Below are positions 8,301 to 15,894 of a stretch of 64,000 nt of DNA, in pieces. Below the pieces are notes generated by a model. The model was not told where the DNA came from. It searched no databases and saw only the letters and a list, made by a program, of their open reading frames with translations. Made by a program: the position numbers and the translations under genes. The number at the start of each line of letters is the position of its first letter. Positions within the stretch are counted from its first letter, which is position 1. The DNA comes from JAPPLB01 sp965218555 (GTDB taxonomy: Bacteria; Acidobacteriota; Terriglobia; Bryobacterales; UBA6623), in NCBI GenBank assembly GCA_965218555.1, contig OZ244625.1:682001-746000 (forward strand), written 5' to 3'.

Positions 8301-8412
8301 ACCCTGTGACGTTGAGGAGAAGCAGGACGCCGACTGCCACCGTGAAGCCGATGTATTTGACCCGCTCCCGCGCGTCCCGGTTGATGGAATGATCTTCGCT
8401 AACGACGTGCAA
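5380..8412 (-). CDS. Heavy-metal P-type ATPase fused to an HflK-like SPFH domain
   Basis: One uninterrupted 1010-residue frame carries two proteins. Residues 1 to about 640 are a P1B ATPase without an HMA domain: TGES in the actuator domain, the CPC metal site at 274-276 (GCPCAL), phosphorylation site DKTGTLT with Asp at 318, an SDHPLAK HP motif, and GDGVNDAP with Asp at 520. Residues about 671-1010 are a complete HflK: membrane helix (ALLAAAALWVLSGFY), TIQPGEVGVIERLG, PGWHYKLPYPFERL, LTGDQNMIEMTAVVHYNL and a coiled coil. The ATPase would export Zn, Cd, Co, Ni or Cu; CPC alone does not decide. The only start compatible with the upstream stop is TTG at 8412, without a clear Shine-Dalgarno. It heads an operon with hflC and a second hflK. 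Confidence 0.93.
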   Translation of the reverse strand: MHVVSEDHSINRDARERVKYIGFTVAVGVLLLLNVTGLFSSILGFDTAIFLTLLAGYGTFSRAIGELLEKRISADLAICIAAGAALTVGEYLAAAEAMFIMLVGEGLEAYAAGRTEAAIHKFVEQLPHRARVLRDGEEVDVPVQDLVPGDTIVVRAGERISADGVVQSGQSSVDESPITGESVPCDKAEGDDVYSGTLNGHGLLHIRVSHRAEESTLARVVDLVEAAKTRRAPVVRQADRYAQYFLPALLLAAGATYYFTSDWLRTVAVLIVGCPCALILATPAAMVAGIGGLARRGILVRGGSILQLGSKVDTVVFDKTGTLTSGAFQIIKTLPAEGFAEEQVLAYGASAESGSDHPLAKVIVQTAQERGVEFETSSDAEIVPGRGAECHVGGRRVWAGNAAFLAENGIRDVDSYLEEADRAGATAVLVAADEQLVGAILLRDTARRGAYDAVHELEDLGIQNVILLTGDRKSAAQAVAREVGIPHVESELLPEQKLERIRQLQAEGRKVAMIGDGVNDAPALAAADVGVAVAGSGADIAAEAADVVDLNRSLEKLPRLLVVSRRAVAIVWQNIIIFAGIVNVIAVLAAGRGLLGPIGAAIVHQIASFFVMVNSVRLLRIERPRGQRVWLLRLLERTPVRAWWHELKHWLSHLDPAVGFAWLWDRRRALMKPALLAAAALWVLSGFYTIQPGEVGVIERLGAKVMPHEPPGWHYKLPYPFERLTRMEDLRVRTVEVGFRTVEADVGEDVSEPLAYEWNAQHRMGRFERKPDESLMLTGDQNMIEMTAVVHYNLERPDDYLFQQRNAEETLQVAAESVIQRIVNSTALDDLLTTSRRDLEQQAQRRLNERLAKYQTGAQVLQVRFQDVHPSVEVVDAFREVAGALEEKSRRINAAEGYRNEQVALARGQAGARVSAAEAYSKRRSNRAIGDASRFRQFEAGYRSAPGPNATRLYLEVMDEVLPGRRKLVLDRNGSGRRTLYSIEDNVLIMPPGSLPPQPTIPFDDVLEQP

Positions 8413-8755
8413 TGCAGTTCAAGATAGCAGAACGCGCGGTCTGTTTCTGGCATGCACAGCGCCGACGCGCGGAGTTGCTCCGATCGATCCTGGAGACTTC
8501 CGAGCCCTTGTTATGGTCGGGATTTGGCTCTGTGAAAAGGAGAAGCGAATACCAACCCACTTCTCCGCATACTCGTGGGAGTCTTACATGGCCGACGACG
8601 TTTGTCCATCAGCAGCACAGGGGTGCCCAACAGGTGTACACCGAGCTCTGCGCTCCCACTGCCATTCGGGCGTGCATTTGTCCGACAACCTGTTCAAAAC
8701 AGAAGAGAAACGGTAGCCAACCACGGTTCTGGCGACGAGCTTGCTGTGATACGGT
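8413..8755. other. Intergenic region between divergent operons
   Basis: This 343-base region lies between the ATPase-HflK gene (minus strand) and the DUF2339 gene (plus strand) and must hold promoters for both. I see one hairpin, GGAGAAG 8539-8545 with CTTCTCC 8560-8566, with no T-tract, and no convincing -35/-10 pair or metal-regulator operator. Short open frames here lack coding character. Confidence 0.5.
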
Positions 8756-11700
8756 ATGGCAAGTTCGACCGCCCAGGGCCAACGCGTGGAGGCCATTCTC
8801 TTTCTCATCCTGTTGGGGTTCGGCATCTTCCTTCTCGTGAGAGTGCGGAGGGCACAGAAGACGGCCGATCTGAACCGCTCCCGAGCGTCGAACCTTGATG
8901 TGGAGCTACAGGCGACACGGTCGGCCCTGGTGAATCGGATCAATGTCCTTGAGAAACAGGTAGCAGATCTTCAAGCCGGCAGGGCAGTCGAAACGCCAAC
9001 CGAGCCGGGACAGCCGGCGCCAGAGCAACTGTCGGTTTCGGAGCCGCCGCCGGCGACCGCGGATTCTCCCGTGGAGTCGCCTGCAGCCGAGCCTGTGGTT
9101 GCCCCGCCCCCTCCCCATCTTTCCGCCCCGACAGCGCCTCCCCTATCGCAGAGTGAACCACGGCCTCTGGCGCAGCTCTCGCGGCGCATCGACTGGGAGG
9201 AATGGATTGGCATCAAGGGCGCCGCTGTGTTGGGCGGGATCGTTCTCGCTCTGGCGGCAGTCATGTTCCTGCGCTACGCGATCGAATACGACTTGATTCC
9301 GCCGATCGTGCGGGTCGCGATCGGCTTGCTAACGGGGATTGCGGCCATTGCAGTCTCTGAGCGACTGCGGGTACGCGAGTATGTGACGACGGCGAACGCG
9401 CTGGCGTCCGGGGGCATTGTTGTGCTCTACGTCTCGGTGTGGGCGGCGCGCGTATTGTACGAGCTGGTTCCGGCGAGTCTGGGATTCCTGTTGATGATTC
9501 TCGTGACGGTGGCGTGCGGAGCTCTCGCCTGGCGGCATCGGGCTCGTGAGATCGCTCTGCTGGGCCCGATCGGCGGTTTCGCGACGCCGATTCTGATGTC
9601 GACGGGCCACGACGACCCGATTGGGCTCTTTGGCTACGTGCTGTTGCTCGATGTGGGGCTGCTGTGGTTGGCTCGGGTACGCCGCTGGCCGTTGTTGATG
9701 ATTCTGGCGCTCTTCGGAACGTTCTTCTACGAGGCGTTCTGGGTGCTGTTCCGGATGGGACCGGATCGGACCGAGATCGGGCTCGGCGTTCTTGTGTTGT
9801 TCGGCCTGTTCTTCAGCTTGGCCCTGGGGTTGCGCAAGCCCAAGGAGACTACATCCGAGCAGGACGCGATGGAGCGGCTCGTGCAAGTCGCTGGTACGTG
9901 GGCTCCGTTCGCTTTGGCGTTCTATTTCGCTGCGCGGGCGGACCTGGGCGACCATCTGTATCCCGTCGCGGCGCTGATGTTTGTGTTGTCGATAGCAGCC
10001 GGTTGGCTTGACCGAACCGAGCGGATTCCGCAACTCCCGACGGGAGTGGCGGCGGGATGCGTCGCGGTGGTGTTGACTTGGCTCACGCGAACGGATTTTA
10101 CGACGGCTCTGGCTTGGGAAGCGTCGGCTGTCTGCGTTGCGCTCACGGGAGCGTTTCACGTTTTCCTTGAGCTCGACAAGCGGCGGCCGGTCGAGCCGGG
10201 GCAAATCACGGGCGCGAAACCTGCCGCGATCACATCACTCGGGTTCCTCGGCCTGATGGTTCTGGCGTCGATGACGGCCACGGGGACTCCGCTCTGGCCT
10301 TGGCTGGCGGGGTGGGCGGCGCTGTCGGGGCTGGCGTTCCGACAAGCGGGGCTATCCGGACGCGGGCTGATCCAACAGGCGGCCGGTTTCGGGTTGGCTC
10401 TTGGGTTCTCCCTGTTTTTCTTGAAGTTTCACGGTAGTGCGTCGCTTCCTCCCGACAGCCTGTTCTTTGGCTTGGTTGTTCTCTCCGGGTTGGGACTTCA
10501 AATCATTGCGCTTCGCCGAGAGGAACTGCAGCTCCGCCGGTCAGCCGATTGGGCCGCCGCGGCGTTTGCGATAACCGTCTTGTTTCTGATGCTTTTCGAA
10601 AGCCCGGCCCCCGGTATTGAGGCTTGGTTGTACTTGGCCGCGACGATTGCGTTGGGATTCTTGGGCGTGCTCTCGGCGACCCGGCTGGAGAACGGCGGCC
10701 TCTATTTCGCGGTAGTGGCTTTACTTTCCCTCAATCATCTTCTGTGGGTCAAGAGCGGAATCTTCGTCGGGGGCGCCGACCGCGAGGAGCCGTTGCTCTC
10801 GATGGTGTCGCAACTGGCGGTTGTGATTGCGCTGTCGTACGGACCTTTCCTTGCGGGGACGAGCCTGCTCTGGCAGCGCTGGGCATGGTACGGCGCGGCT
10901 CTGTCGGGTCCGGCTTGGTTCTTCCCGCTGCGCGAACTCTTCGAGGCGCGTTTCGGTGACAGCGCGATCGGGTTACTGCCTGTCGTGCTGGGGGCAGTGT
11001 CTCTCGGCGCTGTTTTCAAGGCGCGCCGACTCGGTCCGCCGGACGATGCCGATCGGCTAAGGCCGCTGGTCTGGTTCTCAGCGGTCGCCTTGGGATTCGC
11101 AAGCGTCGCCATCCCACTGCAACTCGACAAGGAGTGGATCACGGTCGGGTGGGCGCTGGAAGGGTTTGCGGTAATCATGCTGTGGAAGCGTCTCGACCAT
11201 CCGGGGCTCAAGTACTTCGGTTTGGCGTTGCTGGCAGCGGTGACCTTGCGTCTGGTCGCCAACCCCGGGCTGCTGGATTACCACGAACGCTCCGGCTGGC
11301 CGATTGTGAACTGGCTGATGTACACGTATCTGATTCCGGCCGCGGTGATGCTCGGCGGCCTGCGCCATCTTCGGGGCCTTGAAGTAGAGCGGGCCCGCTC
11401 TTGGGAGGAAAAACTGTACTCGGGCCGGCGCCCGCTGGGCGCGATCGTCTGCGGGATGGCGGCCGTTGCGGTCGTGTTCACTTGGGTCAATTTGACGATT
11501 TTCGATTTCTATGCCGAAGGGCCTGCATTGACGATTTCGTTCGAGCGCATGGCTGCCCGCGATCTGACGCTGTCGCTTGCCTGGGCCTTGTACACGCTGC
11601 TGTTGCTCGCTATCGGGTTCAAGCGAGACAGCGAGGGACTGCGGTGGGTCAGCCTAGCGTTCTTGGTCCTCACCATCGGCAAGGTTTTCCTGCACGATCT

Positions 11701-11824
11701 GGGTGAGCTGGAAGACCTTTATCGGGTGGCGTCTCTCGTCGGTCTGGCGCTGTCATTGATCCTGGTTTCTCTGGCGTATCAGAGATTCGTCTTCAGCAAG
11801 CGCTCGAGAAACGAGAATTCATGA
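8756..11824 (+). CDS. DUF2339 polytopic membrane protein
   Basis: A 1022-residue membrane protein. The order is: a first helix (AILFLILLGFGIFLLV), a coiled coil (about residues 45-80, with NVLEKQVADLQAG), a proline-rich linker to about residue 140, then SRRIDWEEWIGIKGAAVLGGIVLALAA and some two dozen hydrophobic helices. The W-E-x-x-I-G-x-K/R motif before the first helix of the polytopic part, and the sheer number of helices, are typical of DUF2339. The function of the family is unknown; a transport or envelope role is only a guess. Its stop overlaps the start of the following DUF3999-like gene by four bases, a pairing seen for these two families. Confidence 0.85.
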   Translation: MASSTAQGQRVEAILFLILLGFGIFLLVRVRRAQKTADLNRSRASNLDVELQATRSALVNRINVLEKQVADLQAGRAVETPTEPGQPAPEQLSVSEPPPATADSPVESPAAEPVVAPPPPHLSAPTAPPLSQSEPRPLAQLSRRIDWEEWIGIKGAAVLGGIVLALAAVMFLRYAIEYDLIPPIVRVAIGLLTGIAAIAVSERLRVREYVTTANALASGGIVVLYVSVWAARVLYELVPASLGFLLMILVTVACGALAWRHRAREIALLGPIGGFATPILMSTGHDDPIGLFGYVLLLDVGLLWLARVRRWPLLMILALFGTFFYEAFWVLFRMGPDRTEIGLGVLVLFGLFFSLALGLRKPKETTSEQDAMERLVQVAGTWAPFALAFYFAARADLGDHLYPVAALMFVLSIAAGWLDRTERIPQLPTGVAAGCVAVVLTWLTRTDFTTALAWEASAVCVALTGAFHVFLELDKRRPVEPGQITGAKPAAITSLGFLGLMVLASMTATGTPLWPWLAGWAALSGLAFRQAGLSGRGLIQQAAGFGLALGFSLFFLKFHGSASLPPDSLFFGLVVLSGLGLQIIALRREELQLRRSADWAAAAFAITVLFLMLFESPAPGIEAWLYLAATIALGFLGVLSATRLENGGLYFAVVALLSLNHLLWVKSGIFVGGADREEPLLSMVSQLAVVIALSYGPFLAGTSLLWQRWAWYGAALSGPAWFFPLRELFEARFGDSAIGLLPVVLGAVSLGAVFKARRLGPPDDADRLRPLVWFSAVALGFASVAIPLQLDKEWITVGWALEGFAVIMLWKRLDHPGLKYFGLALLAAVTLRLVANPGLLDYHERSGWPIVNWLMYTYLIPAAVMLGGLRHLRGLEVERARSWEEKLYSGRRPLGAIVCGMAAVAVVFTWVNLTIFDFYAEGPALTISFERMAARDLTLSLAWALYTLLLLAIGFKRDSEGLRWVSLAFLVLTIGKVFLHDLGELEDLYRVASLVGLALSLILVSLAYQRFVFSKRSRNENS

Positions 11825-12252
11825 GCCTGCGACTTGCTCGTGTTGCCGTGTTCGTTCAGCTTGCCGCGGGGTGCTCGGCGACATTCGCGGGCTTGGGAGA
11901 AGGCCGCGCCTTGCGTCCGCTGTTTGAGCCGGGGCGGCTGGGGACCGCCCTGCAACTTCCTTCTTTCGGAGAGCAGGTGAAGGAAGTCGAGCAGCTATTC
12001 GAGTTACCCCCGGCGCGCATCGAGGAGATTGAGCCCAATTCGGATTTCGATGAGGGCTCCTATTCGTTGCTGTTGGGCAACCCGCCCGACAAAGTGACGC
12101 GCTATGAGATCGAGCACCGTACGGTCCTCTGGATTGTGCTGATCGCCACAATGGCGTTCCTTGCCATGCTCACGCTGCGGCTGGTGCGCCAGGGCAGTCG
12201 AACCTCCGGCGACAACTCTCCGCCGGAAGCGTCATCCGAACAAAACCAGTAA
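11821..12252 (+). CDS. Short DUF3999-like lipoprotein partner of DUF2339
   Basis: A 143-residue protein that starts inside the stop codon of the DUF2339 gene (ATGA). It has an N-terminal hydrophobic segment ending in a lipobox (LAAGC), a short outer part, and a C-terminal membrane helix (VLWIVLIATMAFLAMLTLRLVRQ) preceded by a Y-E-I-E-H-R stretch. DUF3999 proteins also end in such a helix followed by Arg-rich residues and are usually encoded beside DUF2339, but they are several hundred residues long. This one looks like a much reduced version holding only signal and C-terminal anchor. The family assignment rests on context and the C-terminus. Confidence 0.65.
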   Translation: MSLRLARVAVFVQLAAGCSATFAGLGEGRALRPLFEPGRLGTALQLPSFGEQVKEVEQLFELPPARIEEIEPNSDFDEGSYSLLLGNPPDKVTRYEIEHRTVLWIVLIATMAFLAMLTLRLVRQGSRTSGDNSPPEASSEQNQ

Positions 12253-12366
12253 GATGTCTATGTTGTTTCCGCATTGATCCCAATGCCGAATCACTGCGGC
12301 AACTGAAGCGCCTACAGGTCATCGAACTTTCAGCATCGTTTGGGCGCGCTTCCTTTTTGAAAACCG

Positions 12367-12383
12367 GGGTGGACGGTCCACCC
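12367..12383. promoter_or_regulatory. Perfect palindrome upstream of transketolase
   Basis: GGGTGGAC-G-GTCCACCC is a 17-base perfect palindrome that lies 16 bases before the preferred transketolase start. It could be a repressor operator or an mRNA hairpin close to the ribosome-binding region. No regulator is encoded beside it, so its role is inferred only from position. Confidence 0.35.
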
Positions 12384-12398
12384 GGAATCGATGAAGAC

Positions 12399-14255
12399 AT
12401 GTCCACGAAGACGTCAATGAGCCTTGTGACTCTGCTCAATGACAAGGCCAATCTGATGCGAATCCACTCGATTCGCGCCACCACGGAAGCCGGCAGCGGG
12501 CATCCGACAAGCTGCGCATCCGCCGCCGAGATCATGTCGGTGCTCTTCTTTTCGGTGATGCGCTACGATCCGAAGGATCCGGCTCATCCCGACAACGACT
12601 TCTTCATCCTTTCGAAGGGACATGCGGCTCCGCTGCTGTATGCCGCTTGGGCCGAAGCCGGACTCATCCCGAAGGAAGAGTTGCTGCGGCTGCGCAAGAT
12701 GGACTCTGACCTGGAGGGGCATCCTTCCCCGGCGCTGCCGTTCGTAGATATAGCGACCGGGTCTCTTGGACAAGGGCTTTCGGCGGGCGTGGGCATGGCG
12801 TTGGCGGCGTGGCTCGACAACAGAGACCATCGCATCCATGTGCTGATGGGCGACGGCGAATCGGCCGAGGGATCTGTTTGGGAAGCCGCGGCGATGGCGG
12901 CCGACAACGGACTCGGCAACCTTTGCGCGACCGTCGACGTGAACCGGCTGGGCCAGAGTGCCCCCACCATGCTCGAACACGACATGGAGACCTACCGAAG
13001 GCGTTGGGAAGCGTTCGGTTGGCAGGCGCTCGTTGTTGACGGCCACAACGTCGCCGAACTGCTCGAGACCTATGAGAAGGCCGCGGCGACATCGGACAAG
13101 CCGACGGTCGTGCTGGCTCGAACCTACAAGGGCCGCGGCATCGAGTTCGCCGAAGACAAGGACGGTTGGCACGGCAAGCCCTTCCCGAAGGGTGAGCAGA
13201 CCGACATCGCCTTGGCCGCCATCGAGGCGCGGCTTTCCGGTAAAGCGATTGCCTGGCGGACGACGCTTCCTGTTTCGAATGGTCAGGCGTCGACAAACCC
13301 GAGCTTCCCGCCGGGTCCGGGCTACGCAGTCGGTGACTCGCTCGCGACGCGCCAAGCCTTTGGCGCCGCTTTGGCCGCGCTTGCAAAGGCCGACTCCCGT
13401 GTGGTTGCCCTGGACGGCGATGTAAAGAACTCAACCTTCACCCAGGACTTCGAGAGAATCGCGCCTGAGCGCTTCTTCCAAGGCTTTATCGCCGAGCAGA
13501 ACATGGTAGGCGCGGCCATAGGCCTGGCGGCGAGGGGGAAAATTCCGTTCGCGGCCAGCTTCGCATGCTTCCTGACAAGGGCGTATGACTTCATGCGCAT
13601 GGCGGCGATCAGTTCCTCGAACATCAAGCTTGTCGGCACCCACGCCGGAGTCTCCATCGGCGAAGACGGTGCGTCGCAGATGGGTCTCGAAGATCTCGCC
13701 ATGACCTGCGCCGAACCGAACTACACGGTCCTGTATCCGAGCGACGGCACCAGCGCATGGCGAGCCACTCAACTGGCCGCCGAGAGGGAAGGGCCTGTCT
13801 ACGTTCGCACCAGCCGTCCGAAGACGCCGGTCATCTACCACGCGGGCGAGCGGTTCGAGGTCGGCAAGTGTAAGGTGCTCCGCCAGAGTGCGGACGATCG
13901 CCTGGCGATCGTCACCGGCGGCGTCACGCTTTTTGAGGCGCTCGCGGCGCACGACGAACTGGCGGAGGCGGGAATTGCGGTTCGCGTCATCGATCTGTTC
14001 AGCATTCAGCCGATTGACCGCCAAGCCCTTCTGCAGACCGCCGAGGCCACCGGTGGCCGTTTCATCACCGTAGAGGACCACTATCCCCACGGCGGCATCG
14101 GCGACGCGGTGTTGTCCGCCCTGGCGACCGAACCCGTCCAGGTTCACAAGCTTGCCGTGCGGTCCATTCCCCGCAGCGGTCCCGGGGCGTCGTTGCTTGA
14201 TCTGTTCGGTATTTCAGCCCGCCGCATCGTCGATGTGGCAAAAAGAATCGTCTAG
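12399..14255 (+). CDS. tkt: Transketolase
   Basis: Thiamine-diphosphate enzyme that moves two-carbon units in the non-oxidative pentose phosphate pathway. The single 618-residue chain has the N-terminal motif AGSGHPTSCASAAEI, SKGHAAP, GSLGQGLSAGVG and the ThDP signature GDGESAEGSVWEAA with a downstream Asn (VDVNRLGQ). The pyrimidine-binding domain contains the catalytic Glu in IAEQNMVGAAIGLA, and the C-terminal domain ends with VEDHYPHGGIGDAV. I start at the ATG at 12399; a TTG at 12357 would add 14 residues that run through the palindrome at 12367-12383. It is monocistronic as far as visible. Confidence 0.94.
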   Translation: MSTKTSMSLVTLLNDKANLMRIHSIRATTEAGSGHPTSCASAAEIMSVLFFSVMRYDPKDPAHPDNDFFILSKGHAAPLLYAAWAEAGLIPKEELLRLRKMDSDLEGHPSPALPFVDIATGSLGQGLSAGVGMALAAWLDNRDHRIHVLMGDGESAEGSVWEAAAMAADNGLGNLCATVDVNRLGQSAPTMLEHDMETYRRRWEAFGWQALVVDGHNVAELLETYEKAAATSDKPTVVLARTYKGRGIEFAEDKDGWHGKPFPKGEQTDIALAAIEARLSGKAIAWRTTLPVSNGQASTNPSFPPGPGYAVGDSLATRQAFGAALAALAKADSRVVALDGDVKNSTFTQDFERIAPERFFQGFIAEQNMVGAAIGLAARGKIPFAASFACFLTRAYDFMRMAAISSSNIKLVGTHAGVSIGEDGASQMGLEDLAMTCAEPNYTVLYPSDGTSAWRATQLAAEREGPVYVRTSRPKTPVIYHAGERFEVGKCKVLRQSADDRLAIVTGGVTLFEALAAHDELAEAGIAVRVIDLFSIQPIDRQALLQTAEATGGRFITVEDHYPHGGIGDAVLSALATEPVQVHKLAVRSIPRSGPGASLLDLFGISARRIVDVAKRIV

Positions 14256-14316
14256 CCGATGCGCAAGCCGCTTGGCGCGCGGATCGATGCTCCGCCGCTG
14301 ATAGGATAAAGGCGGC

Positions 14317-14397
14317 GTGGAGATTGCCGTACTCATCGGGTTTGCTCTGTTGGCCGCTGTCGCCTATCAGTGCCGTGGATGCTGCCAGCGGGACTAG
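14317..14397 (+). CDS. Possible 26-residue single-pass membrane peptide
   Basis: A GTG at 14317, preceded by AGGATAAAGG, opens a frame encoding VEIAVLIGFALLAAVAYQ followed by CRGCCQRD and a TAG-TAG double stop. One clean hydrophobic helix followed by a cysteine-rich polar tail fits the pattern of small membrane proteins. It lies in the otherwise empty gap between transketolase and the convergent dipeptidase gene. Length alone gives little statistical support. Confidence 0.3.
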   Translation: MEIAVLIGFALLAAVAYQCRGCCQRD

Positions 14398-14415
14398 TAG
14401 TGTGGGGGCGACTGC

Positions 14416-15795
14416 CTAGACCGGCGCGAGCGATTCGAAAAAGTTCACGACGGCTCGGATACCCATTTGGAAGTTCTCCAGCAAGAACTTCTCGTTGGGA
14501 CCGTGGAGGCTATCGTCCGGAAGGCCGAAACCCATCAGCACCGTGGGTATGCCGAGTTCCTGGCGGAATTCCCCAACGATCGGGATCGAACCTCCGCAAC
14601 GAGTAAAAACTGTCTGTGCGCCGAAGGTCTCGGTCAGCGCCGCGGCGGCTTTCTGAATGAACGGGTTGTCGGGCGAGACCATGCTGGCCGGCGAGGCGTA
14701 CATCTGACGGATGTTGACGCTGATGCCGGCCGGCGTATTGTCGGCGACGAATTGATCAACGGCTTCAAGCAGCTTCTGGGGGTCTTGGTTCGGGGCGAGG
14801 CGCATGCTCACCTTGGCGAAGGCCTTGGCGGGGATGACGGTTTTCGCGCCCGGTCCGGTGAAGCCGCCGCCGATTCCATGAACCTCGAAGGTCGGGCGGG
14901 CCCAAGTCCGCTCCATCACGGAGTAGCCCGGCTCGCCCGTGAGCCGTGACGAGCCCACTTCGTTCTTGAGGTAGTCCGTTTCGCTGAACGGCAGCCTCTC
15001 CCAGCTTTCTTTCTCCGCCCGAGCAGGCGGTTCTACGTCATCATAAAAACCGGGGATCTGACAGACACCGTCGGCGGACTTACACTTTGCAAGCAGCTCG
15101 ACAAGGCCGAAGACCGCGTTCGGGGCCGCTCCGCCATACATGCCGGAATGGAGGTCCTGCGCCGGACCGGCCGCCTCCCACTCCTGGTAGATCATTCCGC
15201 GCAGCCCGATGTCGAGTGAGGGCAGGCCGGGTGCATACATCGAGGTATCCGAGATGAGGGCGGCGTCGGCTTTGAGCTTTTCACGATTTGCGAGCAGGTA
15301 CGCCGAGATGGACTCACCACCTACTTCTTCCTCTCCCTCGATCAAGAACTTGAGGTTGAGCGGCAGATCGCCGCGAACCGTGTGAAGGGCTTCCACGGCC
15401 TTGATGTGGATGTACAACTGTCCCTTGTCGTCGGCCGCGCCGCGGGCATAGACGCTCCCGTCGCGGATCGTCGGCTCGAAGGGCGGCGACTTCCATTCAT
15501 CAAGCGGTTCGGCCGGCTGGACGTCGTAGTGGCCGTAGCAGAGCACCGTGGGCGCGCCGGACGCATGCAGCCAATCGCCGTAGATGAGCGGATGCTTGTC
15601 TGTCGGGATGACTGCGACGTTTTCGAGCCCGGCGTCGCGCAACTTCGAGGCTACGAACTCGGCCGCCCGCCGAAGATCGGGCGCGTGCTCGGGAAGAGTG
15701 CTGACGCTTGGTATGCGCAGCAGTTCGAACAGCTCGTCCTGAAAGCGCTGTTGGTTCGCGGTTAAGAATGCATCACAGGAATTCCGGTCCGGCAT
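14416..15795 (-). CDS. M20-family dipeptidase
   Basis: A 459-residue zinc dipeptidase of the M20 (carnosinase/PepV-like) type, cytoplasmic because no signal is visible. Metal-site residues are seen in order: His and Asp in GHYDVQPAEP, Asp in ARGAADDKGQ (bridging), the catalytic Glu pair in IEGEEEVGGES, Asp in LISDTSMY, and the final His in DSLHGPNEKF. The dimerisation (lid) domain lies between, with LHSGMYGGAAPN. Length and domain order match the family. It probably hydrolyses a range of dipeptides; the substrate cannot be read from sequence. Confidence 0.92.
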   Translation of the reverse strand: MPDRNSCDAFLTANQQRFQDELFELLRIPSVSTLPEHAPDLRRAAEFVASKLRDAGLENVAVIPTDKHPLIYGDWLHASGAPTVLCYGHYDVQPAEPLDEWKSPPFEPTIRDGSVYARGAADDKGQLYIHIKAVEALHTVRGDLPLNLKFLIEGEEEVGGESISAYLLANREKLKADAALISDTSMYAPGLPSLDIGLRGMIYQEWEAAGPAQDLHSGMYGGAAPNAVFGLVELLAKCKSADGVCQIPGFYDDVEPPARAEKESWERLPFSETDYLKNEVGSSRLTGEPGYSVMERTWARPTFEVHGIGGGFTGPGAKTVIPAKAFAKVSMRLAPNQDPQKLLEAVDQFVADNTPAGISVNIRQMYASPASMVSPDNPFIQKAAAALTETFGAQTVFTRCGGSIPIVGEFRQELGIPTVLMGFGLPDDSLHGPNEKFLLENFQMGIRAVVNFFESLAPV

Positions 15796-15894
15796 GGATC
15801 GAGAATATCACGGACCGGCAAACAAGAATTTCGAGCCTTGGCCGGAGCGGCGCCGCGCAAGAAATGCGAGCCTGATTGCTTCTTGGCAAACCGT

